DNA of 64,000 bases, from positions 25,745,638 through 25,809,637 of the forward strand of contig OZ059900.1 of NCBI GenBank assembly GCA_964057225.1. The letters run 5' to 3'. A program made the position numbers and the translations under genes. The stretch is from Auanema rhodensis (Eukaryota > Nematoda > Chromadorea > Rhabditida > Rhabditidae). Below, piece by piece: positions 1 through 12,261 of the stretch. A model generated the notes under the pieces. The model saw nothing but the letters and a program-made list of their open reading frames with translations, searched no databases and was not told where the DNA came from. How positions within the stretch are numbered: the stretch's first letter is position 1; each line of letters opens with the position of its first letter.

Positions 1-291
1 TTCATTTTAGTATGTAACACGCTGAAATTCGTTGCATTTGACGACTCATATGAACAAAAATCGATTTAATCAATATTAGCCATAAGGGGCGTGCCCTCAG
101 AATATGCTAATTTCCTTAATTTTCTAACCCCTGTTTTTTTGTCGTGAAAGTGGAACTAGACGTTGTACGAACAATTTTGAGCTAGGTTTCATTGACATTG
201 CATGAGTTTGAACACATGAAATCGTAAGTCAAAACCTTGTTTACAGCGAAATTTCCAAAAACTGGTTTTCCAGCATAATACAATATTTCTC
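1..291 (+). repeat. Partial monomer at left edge (class G or K)
   Basis: The window opens at about monomer position 52. The part visible has TTTTAGTATGTAACACG and GATTTAATC, as in classes G and K. The bases that separate G from K lie before the window. It ends in AATACAATATTTCTC, the form that normally precedes an E monomer, and one follows. Confidence 0.9.
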
Positions 292-369
292 ATGGGAAAT
301 ACTGTGTTTTTGTATTTTTCTAGTGTTCAGAATGTAGAATGCTTCATTTTAGTACGTAACACGCTGAAA

Positions 370-376
370 TTCGTTG
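370..376 (+). other. TTCGTTG motif, half match to the CENP-B box (one per monomer; first full unit shown)
   Basis: The mammalian CENP-B box consensus is YTTCGTTGGAARCGGGA. The monomer reads ATTCGTTGCATTTGACG here, so the left half matches well but the essential CGGG of the right half is missing. N units and most late L units have ATTTGTTG, which removes the CpG. A working CENP-B box is therefore not supported. A related but different binding site remains possible. Confidence 0.3.
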
Positions 377-427
377 CATTTGACGACTCATATGAACAAA
401 AATCGATTTTATCAATATTAGCCATAA

Positions 428-440
428 GGGGCGTGCCCTC
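428..440 (+). other. Invariant GC-rich box GGGGCGTGCCCTC (one per monomer; first full unit shown)
   Basis: This 13-base stretch is the only G+C-rich patch in an AT-rich unit and I saw no change within it in any copy. It contains the inverted repeat GGGC-GT-GCCC. The single base just after it changes in four G units (CCTCAG to CCTCAT). Invariance across about 187 copies could mean protein binding or only recent homogenisation, and the sequence alone cannot decide. Confidence 0.6.
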
Positions 441-603
441 AGAATATGCTAATTTCCTTAATTTTCTAACCCCTGTTTTTTTGTCGTGAAAGTGGAACTA
501 GACGTTGTACGAACAATTTTGAGCTAGGTTTCATTGACATTGCATGAGTTTGAACACATGAAATCGTAAGTCAAAACCTTGTTTACAGCGAAATTTCCAA
601 AAA

Positions 604-615
604 CTGGTTTTCCAG
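604..615 (+). other. Short inverted repeat CTGGTTTTCCAG (one per monomer; first full unit shown)
   Basis: A perfect 4-bp stem with a TTTT loop, kept in nearly all units. The copy near 45404 has CTGGTTATCC. It overlaps AAAAC-TG-GTTTT, a second small inverted repeat. No T run follows on the plus strand, so it is not a bacterial-type terminator. Confidence 0.5.
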
Positions 616-618
616 CAT

Positions 619-624
619 AATAAA
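619..624 (+). other. AATAAA hexamer in the monomer tail, alternating with AATACA
   Basis: Monomer positions 328-333 read AATAAA before most G, K, B, L, M and N units and AATACA before most E, Bc and Bt units. AATAAA is the canonical animal polyadenylation hexamer. In an AT-rich unit it may occur by chance, and no transcript is shown here. Confidence 0.45.
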
Positions 625-3600
625 ATATTTCTCATGGGAAATACTGTGTTTTTGTATTTTTCTAGTGTTCAGCATGTGAAATGCTTCATTTTAGTATGTA
701 ACACGCTGAAATTCGTTGCATTTGACGACTCATATGAACAAAAATCGATTTAATCAATATTAGCCATAAGGGGCGTGCCCTCAGAATATGCTAATTTCCT
801 TAATTTTCTAACCCCTGTTTTTTTGTCGTGAAAGTGGAACTAGACGTTGTACGAACAATTTTGAGCTAGGTTTCATTGACATTGCATGAGTTTGAACACA
901 TGAAATCGTAAGTCAAAACCTTGTTTACAGCGAAATTTCCAAAAACTGGTTTTCCAGCATAATACAATATTTCTCATGGGAAATACTGTGTTTTTGTATT
1001 TTTCTAGTGTTCAGAATGTAGAATGCTTCATTTTAGTACGTAACACGCTGAAATTCGTTGCATTTGACGACTCATATGAACAAAAATCGATTTAATCAAT
1101 ATTAGCCATAAGGGGCGTGCCCTCAGAATATGCTAATTTCCTTAATTTTCTAACCCCTGTTTTTTTGTCGTGAAAGTGGAACTAGACGTTGTACGAACAA
1201 TTTTGAGCTAGGTTTCATTGACATTGCATGAGTTTGAACACATGAAATCGTAAGTCAAAACCTTGTTTACAGCGAAATTTCCAAAAACTGGTTTTCCAGC
1301 ATAATAAAATATTTCTCATGGGAAATACTGTGTTTTTGTATTTTTCTAGTGTTCAGCATGTAAAATGCTTCATTTTAGTATGTAACACGCTGAAATTCGT
1401 TGCATTTGACGACTCATAAGAACAAAAATCGATTTAATCAATATTAGCCATAAGGGGCGTGCCCTCAGAATATGCTAATTTCCTTAATTTTCTAACCCCT
1501 GTTTTTTTGTCGTGAAAGTGGAACTAGACGTTGTACGAACAATTTTGAGCTAGGTTTCATTGACATTGCATGAGTTTGAACACATGAAATCGTAAGTCAA
1601 AACCTTGTTTACAGCGAAATTTCCAAAAACTGGTTTTCCAGCATAATAAAATATTTGTCATGGGAAATACAGTGTTTTTGTATTTTTTTAGTGTTCAGCA
1701 TGTAAAATGCGTCATTTTAGTATGTAAAACGCTGAAATTCGTTGCATTTGACGACTCATATGAACAAAAATCGATTTTATCAATATTAGCCATAAGGGGC
1801 GTGCCCTCAGAATATGCTAATTTCCTTAATTTTCTAACCCCTGTTTTTTTGTCGTGAAAGTGGAACTAGACGTTGTACGAACAATTTTGAGCTAGGTTTC
1901 ATTGACATTGCATGAGTTTGAACACATGAAATCGTAAGTCAAAACCTTGTTTACAGCGAAATTTCCAAAAACTGGTTTTCCAGCATAATACAATATTTCT
2001 CATGGGAAATACTGTGTTTTTGTATTTTTCTAGTGTTCAGAATGTAGAATGCTTCATTTTAGTACGTAACACGCTGAAATTCGTTGCATTTGACGACTCA
2101 TATGAACAAAAATCGATTTAATCAATATTAGCCATAAGGGGCGTGCCCTCAGAATATGCTAATTTCCTTAATTTTCTAACCCCTGTTTTTTTGTCGTGAA
2201 AGTGGAACTAGACGTTGTACGAACAATTTTGAGCTAGGTTTCATTGACATTGCATGAGTTTGAACACATGAAATCGTAAGTCAAAACCTTGTTTACAGCG
2301 AAATTTCCAAAAACTGGTTTTCCAGCATAATAAAATATTTCTCATGGGAAATACTGTGTTTTTGTATTTTTCTAGTGTTCAGCATGTGAAATGCTTCATT
2401 TTAGTATGTAACACGCTGAAATTCGTTGCATTTGACGACTCATATGAACAAAAATCGATTTAATCAATATTAGCCATAAGGGGCGTGCCCTCAGAATATG
2501 CTAATTTCCTTAATTTTCTAACCCCTGTTTTTTTGTCGTGAAAGTGGAACTAGACGTTGTACGAACAATTTTGAGCTAGGTTTCATTGACATTGCATGAG
2601 TTTGAACACATGAAATCGTAAGTCAAAACCTTGTTTACAGCGAAATTTCCAAAAACTGGTTTTCCAGCATAATAAAATATTTCTCATGGGAAATACAGTG
2701 TTTTTGTATTTTTTTAGTGTTCAGCATGTAAAATGCGTCATTTTAGTATGTAAAACGCTGAAATTCGTTGCATTTGACGACTCATATGAACAAAAATCGA
2801 TTTTATCAATATTAGCCATAAGGGGCGTGCCCTCAGAATATGCTAATTTCCTTAATTTTCTAACCCCTGTTTTTTTGTCGTGAAAGTGGAACTAGACGTT
2901 GTACGAACAATTTTGAGCTAGGTTTCATTGACATTGCATGAGTTTGAACACATGAAATCGTAAGTCAAAACCTTGTTTACAGCGAAATTTCCAAAAACTG
3001 GTTTTCCAGCATAATACAATATTTCTCATGGGAAATACTGTGTTTTTGTATTTTTCTAGTGTTCAGAATGTAGAATGCTTCATTTTAGTACGTAACACGC
3101 TGAAATTCGTTGCATTTGACGACTCATATGAACAAAAATCGATTTAATCAATATTAGCCATAAGGGGCGTGCCCTCAGAATATGCTAATTTCCTTAATTT
3201 TCTAACCCCTGTTTTTTTGTCGTGAAAGTGGAACTAGACGTTGTACGAACAATTTTGAGCTAGGTTTCATTGACATTGCATGAGTTTGAACACATGAAAT
3301 CGTAAGTCAAAACCTTGTTTACAGCGAAATTTCCAAAAACTGGTTTTCCAGCATAATAAAATATTTCTCATGGGAAATACTGTGTTTTTGTATTTTTCTA
3401 GTGTTCAGCATGTAAAATGCTTCATTTTAGTATGTAACACGCTGAAATTCGTTGCATTTGACGACTCATATGAACAAAAATCGATTTAATCAATATTAGC
3501 CATAAGGGGCGTGCCCTCAGAATATGCTAATTTCCTTAATTTTCTAACCCCTGTTTTTTTGTCGTGAAAGTGGAACTAGACGTTGTACGAACAATTTTGA

Positions 3601-5421
3601 GCTAGGTTTCATTGACATTGCATGAGTTTGAACACATGAAATCGTAAGTCAAAACCTTGTTTACAGCGAAATTTCCAAAAACTGGTTTTCCAGCATAATA
3701 CAATATTTCTCATGGGAAATACCGTGTTTTTGTATTTTTCTAGTGTTCAGAATGTAGAATGCTTCATTTTAGTACGTAACACGCTGAAATTCGTTGCATT
3801 TGACGACTCATATGAACAAAAATCGATTTAATCAATATTAGCCATAAGGGGCGTGCCCTCAGAATATGCTAATTTCCTTAATTTTCTAACCCCTGTTTTT
3901 TTGTCGTGAAAGTGGAACTAGACGTTGTACGAACAATTTTGAGCTAGGTTTCATTGACATTGCATGAGTTTGAACACATGAAATCGTAAGTCAAAACCTT
4001 GTTTACAGCGAAATTTCCAAAAACTGGTTTTCCAGCATAATAAAATATTTCTCATGGGAAATACAGTGTTTTTGTATTTTTCTAGTGTTCAGCATGTGAA
4101 ATGCTTCATTTTAGTATGTAACACGCTGAAATTCGTTGCATTTGACGACTCATATGAACAAAAATCGATTTAATCAATATTAGCCATAAGGGGCGTGCCC
4201 TCAGAATATGCTAATTTCCTTAATTTTCTAACCCCTGTTTTTTTGTCGTGAAAGTGGAACTAGACGTTGTACGAACAATTTTGAGCTAGGTTTCATTGAC
4301 ATTGCATGAGTTTGAACACATGAAATCGTAAGTCAAAACCTTGTTTACAGCGAAATTTCCAAAAACTGGTTTTCCAGCATAATAAAATATTTCTCATGGG
4401 AAATACAGTGTTTTTGTATTTTTTTAGTGTTCAGCATGTAAAATGCGTCATTTTAGTATGTAAAACGCTGAAATTCGTTGCATTTGACGACTCATATGAA
4501 CAAAAATCGATTTTATCAATATTAGCCATAAGGGGCGTGCCCTCAGAATATGCTAATTTCCTTAATTTTCTAACCCCTGTTTTTTTGTCGTGAAAGTGGA
4601 ACTAGACGTTGTACGAACAATTTTGAGCTAGGTTTCATTGACATTGCATGAGTTTGAACACATGAAATCGTAAGTCAAAACCTTGTTTACAGCGAAATTT
4701 CCAAAAACTGGTTTTCCAGCATAATAAAATATTTCTCATGGGAAATACTGTGTTTTTGTATTTTTCTAGTGTTCAGCATGTAAAATGCTTCATTTTAGTA
4801 TGTAACACGCTGAAATTCGTTGCATTTGACGACTCATAAGAACAAAAATCGATTTAATCAATATTAGCCATAAGGGGCGTGCCCTCAGAATATGCTAATT
4901 TCCTTAATTTTCTAACCCCTGTTTTTTTGTCGTGAAAGTGGAACTAGACGTTGTACGAACAATTTTGAGCTAGGTTTCATTGACATTGCATGAGTTTGAA
5001 CACATGAAATCGTAAGTCAAAACCTTGTTTACAGCGAAATTTCCAAAAACTGGTTTTCCAGCATAATACAATATTTCTCATGGGAAACACTGTGTTTTTG
5101 TATTTTTTTAGTGTTCAGCATGTAAAATGCGTCATTTTAGTATGTAAAACGCTGAAATTCGTTGCATTTGACGACTCATATGAACAAAAATCGATTTTAT
5201 CAATATTAGCCATAAGGGGCGTGCCCTCAGAATATGCTAATTTCCTTAATTTTCTAACCCCTGTTTTTTTGTCGTGAAAGTGGAACTAGACGTTGTACGA
5301 ACAATTTTGAGCTAGGTTTCATTGACATTGCATGAGTTTGAACACATGAAATCGTAAGTCAAAACCTTGTTTACAGCGAAATTTCCAAAAACTGGTTTTC
5401 CAGCATAATACAATATTTCTC

Positions 5422-7473
5422 ATGGGAAATACTGTGTTTTTGTATTTTTCTAGTGTTCAGAATGTAGAATGCTTCATTTTAGTACGTAACACGCTGAAAT
5501 TCGTTGCATTTGACGACTCATATGAACAAAAATCGATTTAATCAATATTAGCCATAAGGGGCGTGCCCTCAGAATATGCTAATTTCCTTAATTTTCTAAC
5601 CCCTGTTTTTTTGTCGTGAAAGTGGAACTAGACGTTGTACGAACAATTTTGAGCTAGGTTTCATTGACATTGCATGAGTTTGAACACATGAAATCGTAAG
5701 TCAAAACCTTGTTTACAGCGAAATTTCCAAAAACTGGTTTTCCAGCATAATAAAATATTTCTCATGGGAAATACTGTGTTTTTGTATTTTTCTAGTGTTC
5801 AGCATGTGAAATGCTTCATTTTAGTATGTAACACGCTGAAATTCGTTGCATTTGACGACTCATATGAACAAAAATCGATTTAATCAATATTAGCCATAAG
5901 GGGCGTGCCCTCAGAATATGCTAATTTCCTTAATTTTCTAACCCCTGTTTTTTTGTCGTGAAAGTGGAACTAGACGTTGTACGAACAATTTTGAGCTAGG
6001 TTTCATTGACATTGCATGAGTTTGAACACATGAAATCGTAAGTCAAAACCTTGTTTACAGCGAAATTTCCAAAAACTGGTTTTCCAGCATAATAAAATAT
6101 TTCTCATGGGAAATACAGTGTTTTTGTATTTTTTTAGTGTTCAGCATGTAAAATGCGTCATTTTAGTATGTAAAACGCTGAAATTCGTTGCATTTGACGA
6201 CTCATATGAACAAAAATCGATTTTATCAATATTAGCCATAAGGGGCGTGCCCTCAGAATATGCTAATTTCCTTAATTTTCTAACCCCTGTTTTTTTGTCG
6301 TGAAAGTGGAACTAGACGTTGTACGAACAATTTTGAGCTAGGTTTCATTGACATTGCATGAGTTTGAACACATGAAATCGTAAGTCAAAACCTTGTTTAC
6401 AGCGAAATTTCCAAAAACTGGTTTTCCAGCATAATACAATATTTCTCATGGGAAATACTGTGTTTTTGTATTTTTCTAGTGTTCAGAATGTAGAATGCTT
6501 CATTTTAGTACGTAACACGCTGAAATTCGTTGCATTTGACGACTCATATGAACAAAAATCGATTTAATCAATATTAGCCATAAGGGGCGTGCCCTCAGAA
6601 TATGCTAATTTCCTTAATTTTCTAACCCCTGTTTTTTTGTCGTGAAAGTGGAACTAGACGTTGTACGAACAATTTTGAGCTAGGTTTCATTGACATTGCA
6701 TGAGTTTGAACACATGAAATCGTAAGTCAAAACCTTGTTTACAGCGAAATTTCCAAAAACTGGTTTTCCAGCATAATAAAATATTTCTCATGGGAAATAC
6801 TGTGTTTTTGTATTTTTCTAGTGTTCAGCATCTAAAATGCTTCATTTTAGTATGTAACACGCTGAAATTCGTTGCATTTGACGACTCATATGAACAAAAA
6901 TCGATTTAATCAATATTAGCCATAAGGGGCGTGCCCTCAGAATATGCTAATTTCCTTAATTTTCTAACCCCTGTTTTTTTGTCGTGAAAGTGGAACTAGA
7001 CGTTGTACGAACAATTTTGAGCTAGGTTTCATTGACATTGCATGAGTTTGAACACATGAAATCGTAAGTCAAAACCTTGTTTACAGCGAAATTTCCAAAA
7101 ACTGGTTTTCCAGCATAATACAATATTTCTCATGGGAAACACTGTGTTTTTGTATTTTTTTAGTGTTCAGCATGTAAAATGCGTCATTTTAGTATGTAAA
7201 ACGCTGAAATTCGTTGCATTTGACGACTCATATGAACAAAAATCGATTTTATCAATATTAGCCATAAGGGGCGTGCCCTCAGAATATGCTAATTTCCTTA
7301 ATTTTCTAACCCCTGTTTTTTTGTCGTGAAAGTGGAACTAGACGTTGTACGAACAATTTTGAGCTAGGTTTCATTGACATTGCATGAGTTTGAACACATG
7401 AAATCGTAAGTCAAAACCTTGTTTACAGCGAAATTTCCAAAAACTGGTTTTCCAGCATAATACAATATTTCTC
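5422..7473 (+). repeat. 6-mer HOR copy, E-G-B-E-K-Bc (2052 bp)
   Basis: Six monomers starting at 5422, 5764, 6106, 6448, 6790 and 7132. The same order recurs at 11920, 17049 and 37907, each time ending in a B monomer with the AAACACTG start. The K unit here has a private CATCTAAAATG change near 6831. It is followed by Ec at 7474 and an E/B hybrid at 7816, the same two neighbours as the copy at 17049. Confidence 0.9.
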
Positions 7474-9525
7474 ATGGGAAATACCGTGTTTTTGTATTTT
7501 TCTAGTGTTCAGAATGTAGAATGCTTCATTTTAGTACGTAACACGCTGAAATTCGTTGCATTTGACGACTCATATGAACAAAAATCGATTTAATCAATAT
7601 TAGCCATAAGGGGCGTGCCCTCAGAATATGCTAATTTCCTTAATTTTCTAACCCCTGTTTTTTTGTCGTGAAAGTGGAACTAGACGTTGTACGAACAATT
7701 TTGAGCTAGGTTTCATTGACATTGCATGAGTTTGAACACATGAAATCGTAAGTCAAAACCTTGTTTACAGCGAAATTTCCAAAAACTGGTTTTCCAGCAT
7801 AATAAAATATTTCTCATGGGAAATACAGTGTTTTTGTATTTTTCTAGTGTTCAGAATGTAGAATGCTTCATTTTAGTATGTAAAACGCTGAAATTCGTTG
7901 CATTTGACGACTCATATGAACAAAAATCGATTTAATCAATATTAGCCATAAGGGGCGTGCCCTCAGAATATGCTAATTTCCTTAATTTTCTAACCCCTGT
8001 TTTTTTGTCGTGAAAGTGGAACTAGACGTTGTACGAACAATTTTGAGCTAGGTTTCATTGACATTGCATGAGTTTGAACACATGAAATCGTAAGTCAAAA
8101 CCTTGTTTACAGCGAAATTTCCAAAAACTGGTTTTCCAGCATAATAAAATATTTCTCATGGGAAATACTGTGTTTTTGTATTTTTCTAGTGTTCAGCATG
8201 TAAAATGCTTCATTTTAGTATGTAACACGCTGAAATTCGTTGCATTTGACGACTCATATGAACAAAAATCGATTTAATCAATATTAGCCATAAGGGGCGT
8301 GCCCTCAGAATATGCTAATTTCCTTAATTTTCTAACCCCTGTTTTTTTGTCGTGAAAGTGGAACTAGACGTTGTACGAACAATTTTGAGCTAGGTTTCAT
8401 TGACATTGCATGAGTTTGAACACATGAAATCGTAAGTCAAAACCTTGTTTACAGCGAAATTTCCAAAAACTGGTTTTCCAGCATAATAAAATATTTGTCA
8501 TGGGAAATACAGTGTTTTTGTATTTTTTTAGTGTTCAGCATGTAAAATGCGTCATATTAGTATGTAAAACGCTGAAATTCGTTGCATTTGACGACTCATA
8601 TGAACAAAAATCGATTTTATCAATATTAGCCATAAGGGGCGTGCCCTCAGAATATGCTAATTTCCTTAATTTTCTAACCCCTGTTTTTTTGTCGTGAAAG
8701 TGGAACTAGACGTTGTACGAACAATTTTGAGCTAGGTTTCATTGACATTGCATGAGTTTGAACACATGAAATCGTAAGTCAAAACCTTGTTTACAGCGAA
8801 ATTTCCAAAAACTGGTTTTCCAGCATAATACAATATTTCTCATGGGATATACTGTGTTTTTGTATTTTTCTAGTGTTCAGAATGTAGAATGCTTCATTTT
8901 AGTACGTAACACGCTGAAATTCGTTGCATTTGACGACTCATATGAACAAAAATCGATTTAATCAATATTAGCCATAAGGGGCGTGCCCTCAGAATATGCT
9001 AATTTCCTTAATTTTCTAACCCCTGTTTTTTTGTCGTGAAAGTGGAACTAGACGTTGTACGAACAATTTTGAGCTAGGTTTCATTGACATTGCATGAGTT
9101 TGAACACATGAAATCGTAAGTCAAAACCTTGTTTACAGCGAAATTTCCAAAAACTGGTTTTCCAGCATAATAAAATATTTCTCATGGGAAATACAGTGTT
9201 TTTGTATTTTTTTAGTGTTCAGCATGTAAAATGCGTCATTTTAGTATGTAAAACGCTGAAATTCGTTGCATTTGACGACTCATATGAACAAAAATCGATT
9301 TTATCAATATTAGCCATAAGGGGCGTGCCCTCAGAATATGCTAATTTCCTTAATTTTCTAACCCCTGTTTTTTTGTCGTGAAAGTGGAACTAGACGTTGT
9401 ACGAACAATTTTAAGCTAGGTTTCATTGACATTGCATGAGTTTGAACACATGAAATCGTAAGTCAAAACCTTGTTTACAGCGAAATTTCCAAAAACTGGT
9501 TTTCCAGCATAATACAATATTTCTC
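7474..9525 (+). repeat. Satellite block: Ec, E/B hybrid, K, Bg, Et, B
   Basis: Six monomers. The unit at 7816 has the AAATACAG start and ATGTAAAACG of B but the CAGAATGTAGAATGCTTC box of E, so it looks recombinant within its first 70 bases. The Bg unit at 8500 has a private CATATTAG change. The Et unit at 8842 carries ATATACTG, a marker that recurs at 20126, 21494, 31068, 36539 and 37907. The last B unit carries TTTTAAGC near 9411, a marker that precedes Bt monomers here, at 10776 and at 14881. Confidence 0.85.
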
Positions 9526-12261
9526 ATGGGAAATACTGTGTTTTTGTATTTTTTTAGTGTTCAGCATGTAAAATGCGTCATTTTAGTATGTAATACGCTG
9601 AAATTCGTTGCATTTGACGACTCATATGAACAAAAATCGATTTTATCAATATTAGCCATAAGGGGCGTGCCCTCAGAATATGCTAATTTCCTTAATTTTC
9701 TAACCCCTGTTTTTTTGTCGTGAAAGTGGAACTAGACGTTGTACGAACAATTTTGAGCTAGGTTTCATTGACATTGCATGAGTTTGAACACATGAAATCG
9801 TAAGTCAAAACCTTGTTTACAGCGAAATTTCCAAAAACTGGTTTTCCAGCATAATACAATATTTCTCATGGGAAATACCGTGTTTTTGTATTTTTCTAGT
9901 GTTCAGAATGTAGAATGCTTCATTTTAGTACGTAACACGCTGAAATTCGTTGCATTTGACGACTCATATGAACAAAAATCGATTTAATCAATATTAGCCA
10001 TAAGGGGCGTGCCCTCAGAATATGCTAATTTCCTTAATATTCTAACCCCTGTTTTTTTGTCGTGAAAGTGGAACTAGACGTTGTACGAACAATTTTGAGC
10101 TAGGTTTCATTGACATTGCATGAGTTTGAACACATGAAATCGTAAGTCAAAACCTTGTTTACAGCGAAATTTCCAAAAACTGGTTTTCCAGCATAATAAA
10201 ATATTTGTCATGGGAAATACAGTGTTTTTGTATTTTTTTAGTGTTCAGCATGTAAAATGCGTCATTTTAGTATGTAAAACGCTGAAATTCGTTGCATTTG
10301 ACGACTCATATGAACAAAAATCGATTTTATCAATATTAGCCATAAGGGGCGTGCCCTCAGAATATGCTAATTTCCTTAATTTTCTAACCCCTGTTTTTTT
10401 GTCGTGAAAGTGGAACTAGACGTTGTACGAACAATTTTGAGCTAGGTTTCATTGACATTGCATGAGTTTGAACACATGAAATCGTAAGTCAAAACCTTGT
10501 TTACAGCGAAATTTCCAAAAACTGGTTTTCCAGCATAATACAATATTTCTCATGGGAAATACTGTGTTTTTGTATTTTTCTAGTGTTCAGAATGTAGAAT
10601 GCTTCATTTTAGTACGTAACACGCTGAAATTCGTTGCATTTGACGACTCATATGAACAAAAATCGATTTAATCAATATTAGCCATAAGGGGCGTGCCCTC
10701 AGAATATGCTAATTTCCTTAATTTTCTAACCCCTGTTTTTTTGTCGTGAAAGTGGAACTAGACGTTGTACGAACAATTTTAAGCTAGGTTTCATTGACAT
10801 TGCATGAGTTTGAACACATGAAATCGTAAGTCAAAACCTTGTTTACAGCGAAATTTCCAAAAACTGGTTTTCCAGCATAATACAATATTTCTCATGGGAA
10901 ATACTGTGTTTTTGTATTTTTTTAGTGTTCAGCATGTAAAATGCGTCATTTTAGTATGTAATACGCTGAAATTCGTTGCATTTGACGACTCATATGAACA
11001 AAAATCGATTTTATCAATATTAGCCATAAGGGGCGTGCCCTCAGAATATGCTAATTTCCTTAATTTTCTAACCCCTGTTTTTTTGTCGTGAAAGTGGAAC
11101 TAGACGTTGTACGAACAATTTTGAGCTAGGTTTCATTGACATTGCATGAGTTTGAACACATGAAATCGTAAGTCAAAACCTTGTTTACAGCGAAATTTCC
11201 AAAAACTGGTTTTCCAGCATAATACAATATTTCTCATGGGAAATACCGTGTTTTTGTATTTTTCTAGTGTTCAGAATGTAGAATGCTTCATTTTAGTACG
11301 TAACACGCTGAAATTCGTTGCATTTGACGACTCATATGAACAAAAATCGATTTAATCAATATTAGCCATAAGGGGCGTGCCCTCAGAATATGCTAATTTC
11401 CTTAATTTTCTAACCCCTGTTTTTTTGTCGTGAAAGTGGAACTAGACGTTGTACGAACAATTTTGAGCTAGGTTTCATTGACATTGCATGAGTTTGAACA
11501 CATGAAATCGTAAGTCAAAACCTTGTTTACAGCGAAATTTCCAAAAACTGGTTTTCCAGCATAATAAAATATTTGTCATGGGAAATACAGTGTTTTTGTA
11601 TTTTTTTAGTGTTCAGCATGTAAAATGCGTCATTTTAGTATGTAAAACGCTGAAATTCGTTGCATTTGACGACTCATATGAACAAAAATCGATTTTATCA
11701 ATATTAGCCATAAGGGGCGTGCCCTCAGAATATGCTAATTTCCTTAATTTTCTAACCCCTGTTTTTTTGTCGTGAAAGTGGAACTAGACGTTGTACGAAC
11801 AATTTTGAGCTAGGTTTCATTGACATTGCATGAGTTTGAACACATGAAATCGTAAGTCAAAACCTTGTTTACAGCGAAATTTCCAAAAACTGGTTTTCCA
11901 GCATAATACAATATTTCTCATGGGAAATACTGTGTTTTTGTATTTTTCTAGTGTTCAGAATGTAGAATGCTTCATTTTAGTACGTAACACGCTGAAATTC
12001 GTTGCATTTGACGACTCATATGAACAAAAATCGATTTAATCAATATTAGCCATAAGGGGCGTGCCCTCAGAATATGCTAATTTCCTTAATTTTCTAACCC
12101 CTGTTTTTTTGTCGTGAAAGTGGAACTAGACGTTGTACGAACAATTTTGAGCTAGGTTTCATTGACATTGCATGAGTTTGAACACATGAAATCGTAAGTC
12201 AAAACCTTGTTTACAGCGAAATTTCAAAAAACTGGTTTTCCAGCATAATAAAATATTTCTC
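9526..12261 (+). repeat. Two tandem copies of a 4-mer HOR, Bt-Ec-Bg-E (1368 bp each)
   Basis: The copies start at 9526 and 10894. In both, a B-like unit with ATGTAATACG (Bt) is followed by Ec (AAATACCG start), Bg (preceded by ATTTGTC) and E. Both Bt units are preceded by a monomer with TTTTAAGC. The E at 10552 carries that marker itself, as expected of a true tandem unit. A private TTAATATTC change occurs near 10039. The last E (11920) also opens the next 6-mer. Confidence 0.9.

Larger units (their letters stand above)
292..633 (+). repeat. Reference monomer (class E', first full unit)
   Basis: This first complete 342-bp unit is used to number positions. Position 1 (ATGGGAAATA) is an arbitrary phase. 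Positions 1-75 hold nearly all class-diagnostic bases. Positions 79-85 are TTCGTTG, 96-101 the palindrome CATATG, and 111-118 around the palindrome AATCGATT. Positions 137-149 are the GC-rich box GGGGCGTGCCCTC, 184-190 a T7 run, 313-324 the inverted repeat CTGGTTTTCCAG, and 328-333 either AATAAA or AATACA. About 118 of 342 bases are G or C by hand count. This unit is E-like at its 5' end but carries the TTTTATC form at position 119 that is typical of class B. Confidence 0.95.
292..5421 (+). repeat. Satellite block: E' G E K Bg E G B E K Ec G B K Bc
   Basis: Fifteen monomers. E-G-B-E-K, the first five units of the 6-mer HOR seen further right, occurs at 2002-3711 but is followed by Ec instead of B. 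Two K monomers (1318 and 4738) share a rare CATAAG in place of CATATG at monomer position 96, so they descend from one copy although they lie 3420 bp (10 monomers) apart. The G unit at 4054 begins AAATACAG like a B monomer, which suggests a G/B recombinant. Confidence 0.85.

Noticed and set aside
370-386. Functional CENP-B box
   Set aside because: The essential CGGG in the right half is TGAC here. Only the left half matches, so it is reported as a motif with low confidence, not as a box.
361-400. Transcription-factor sites such as TGACGACTCA (AP-1/CRE-like) and CATATG (E-box form)
   Set aside because: These short motifs are expected by chance in 342 bp and are repeated only because the unit is. 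No independent support.
292-489. 65-codon open frames repeated across the array (also 1660, 2686 and 64 others)
   Set aside because: Each is the same part of the 342-bp satellite unit. Most monomers have an in-frame TAA at codon 40, L units lack the ATG, and no other gene signal is present. A chance frame in a repeated unit explains them all.
604-615. Rho-independent terminator
   Set aside because: The stem is only 4 bp and AT-rich sequence without a T run follows. The context is eukaryotic satellite DNA.
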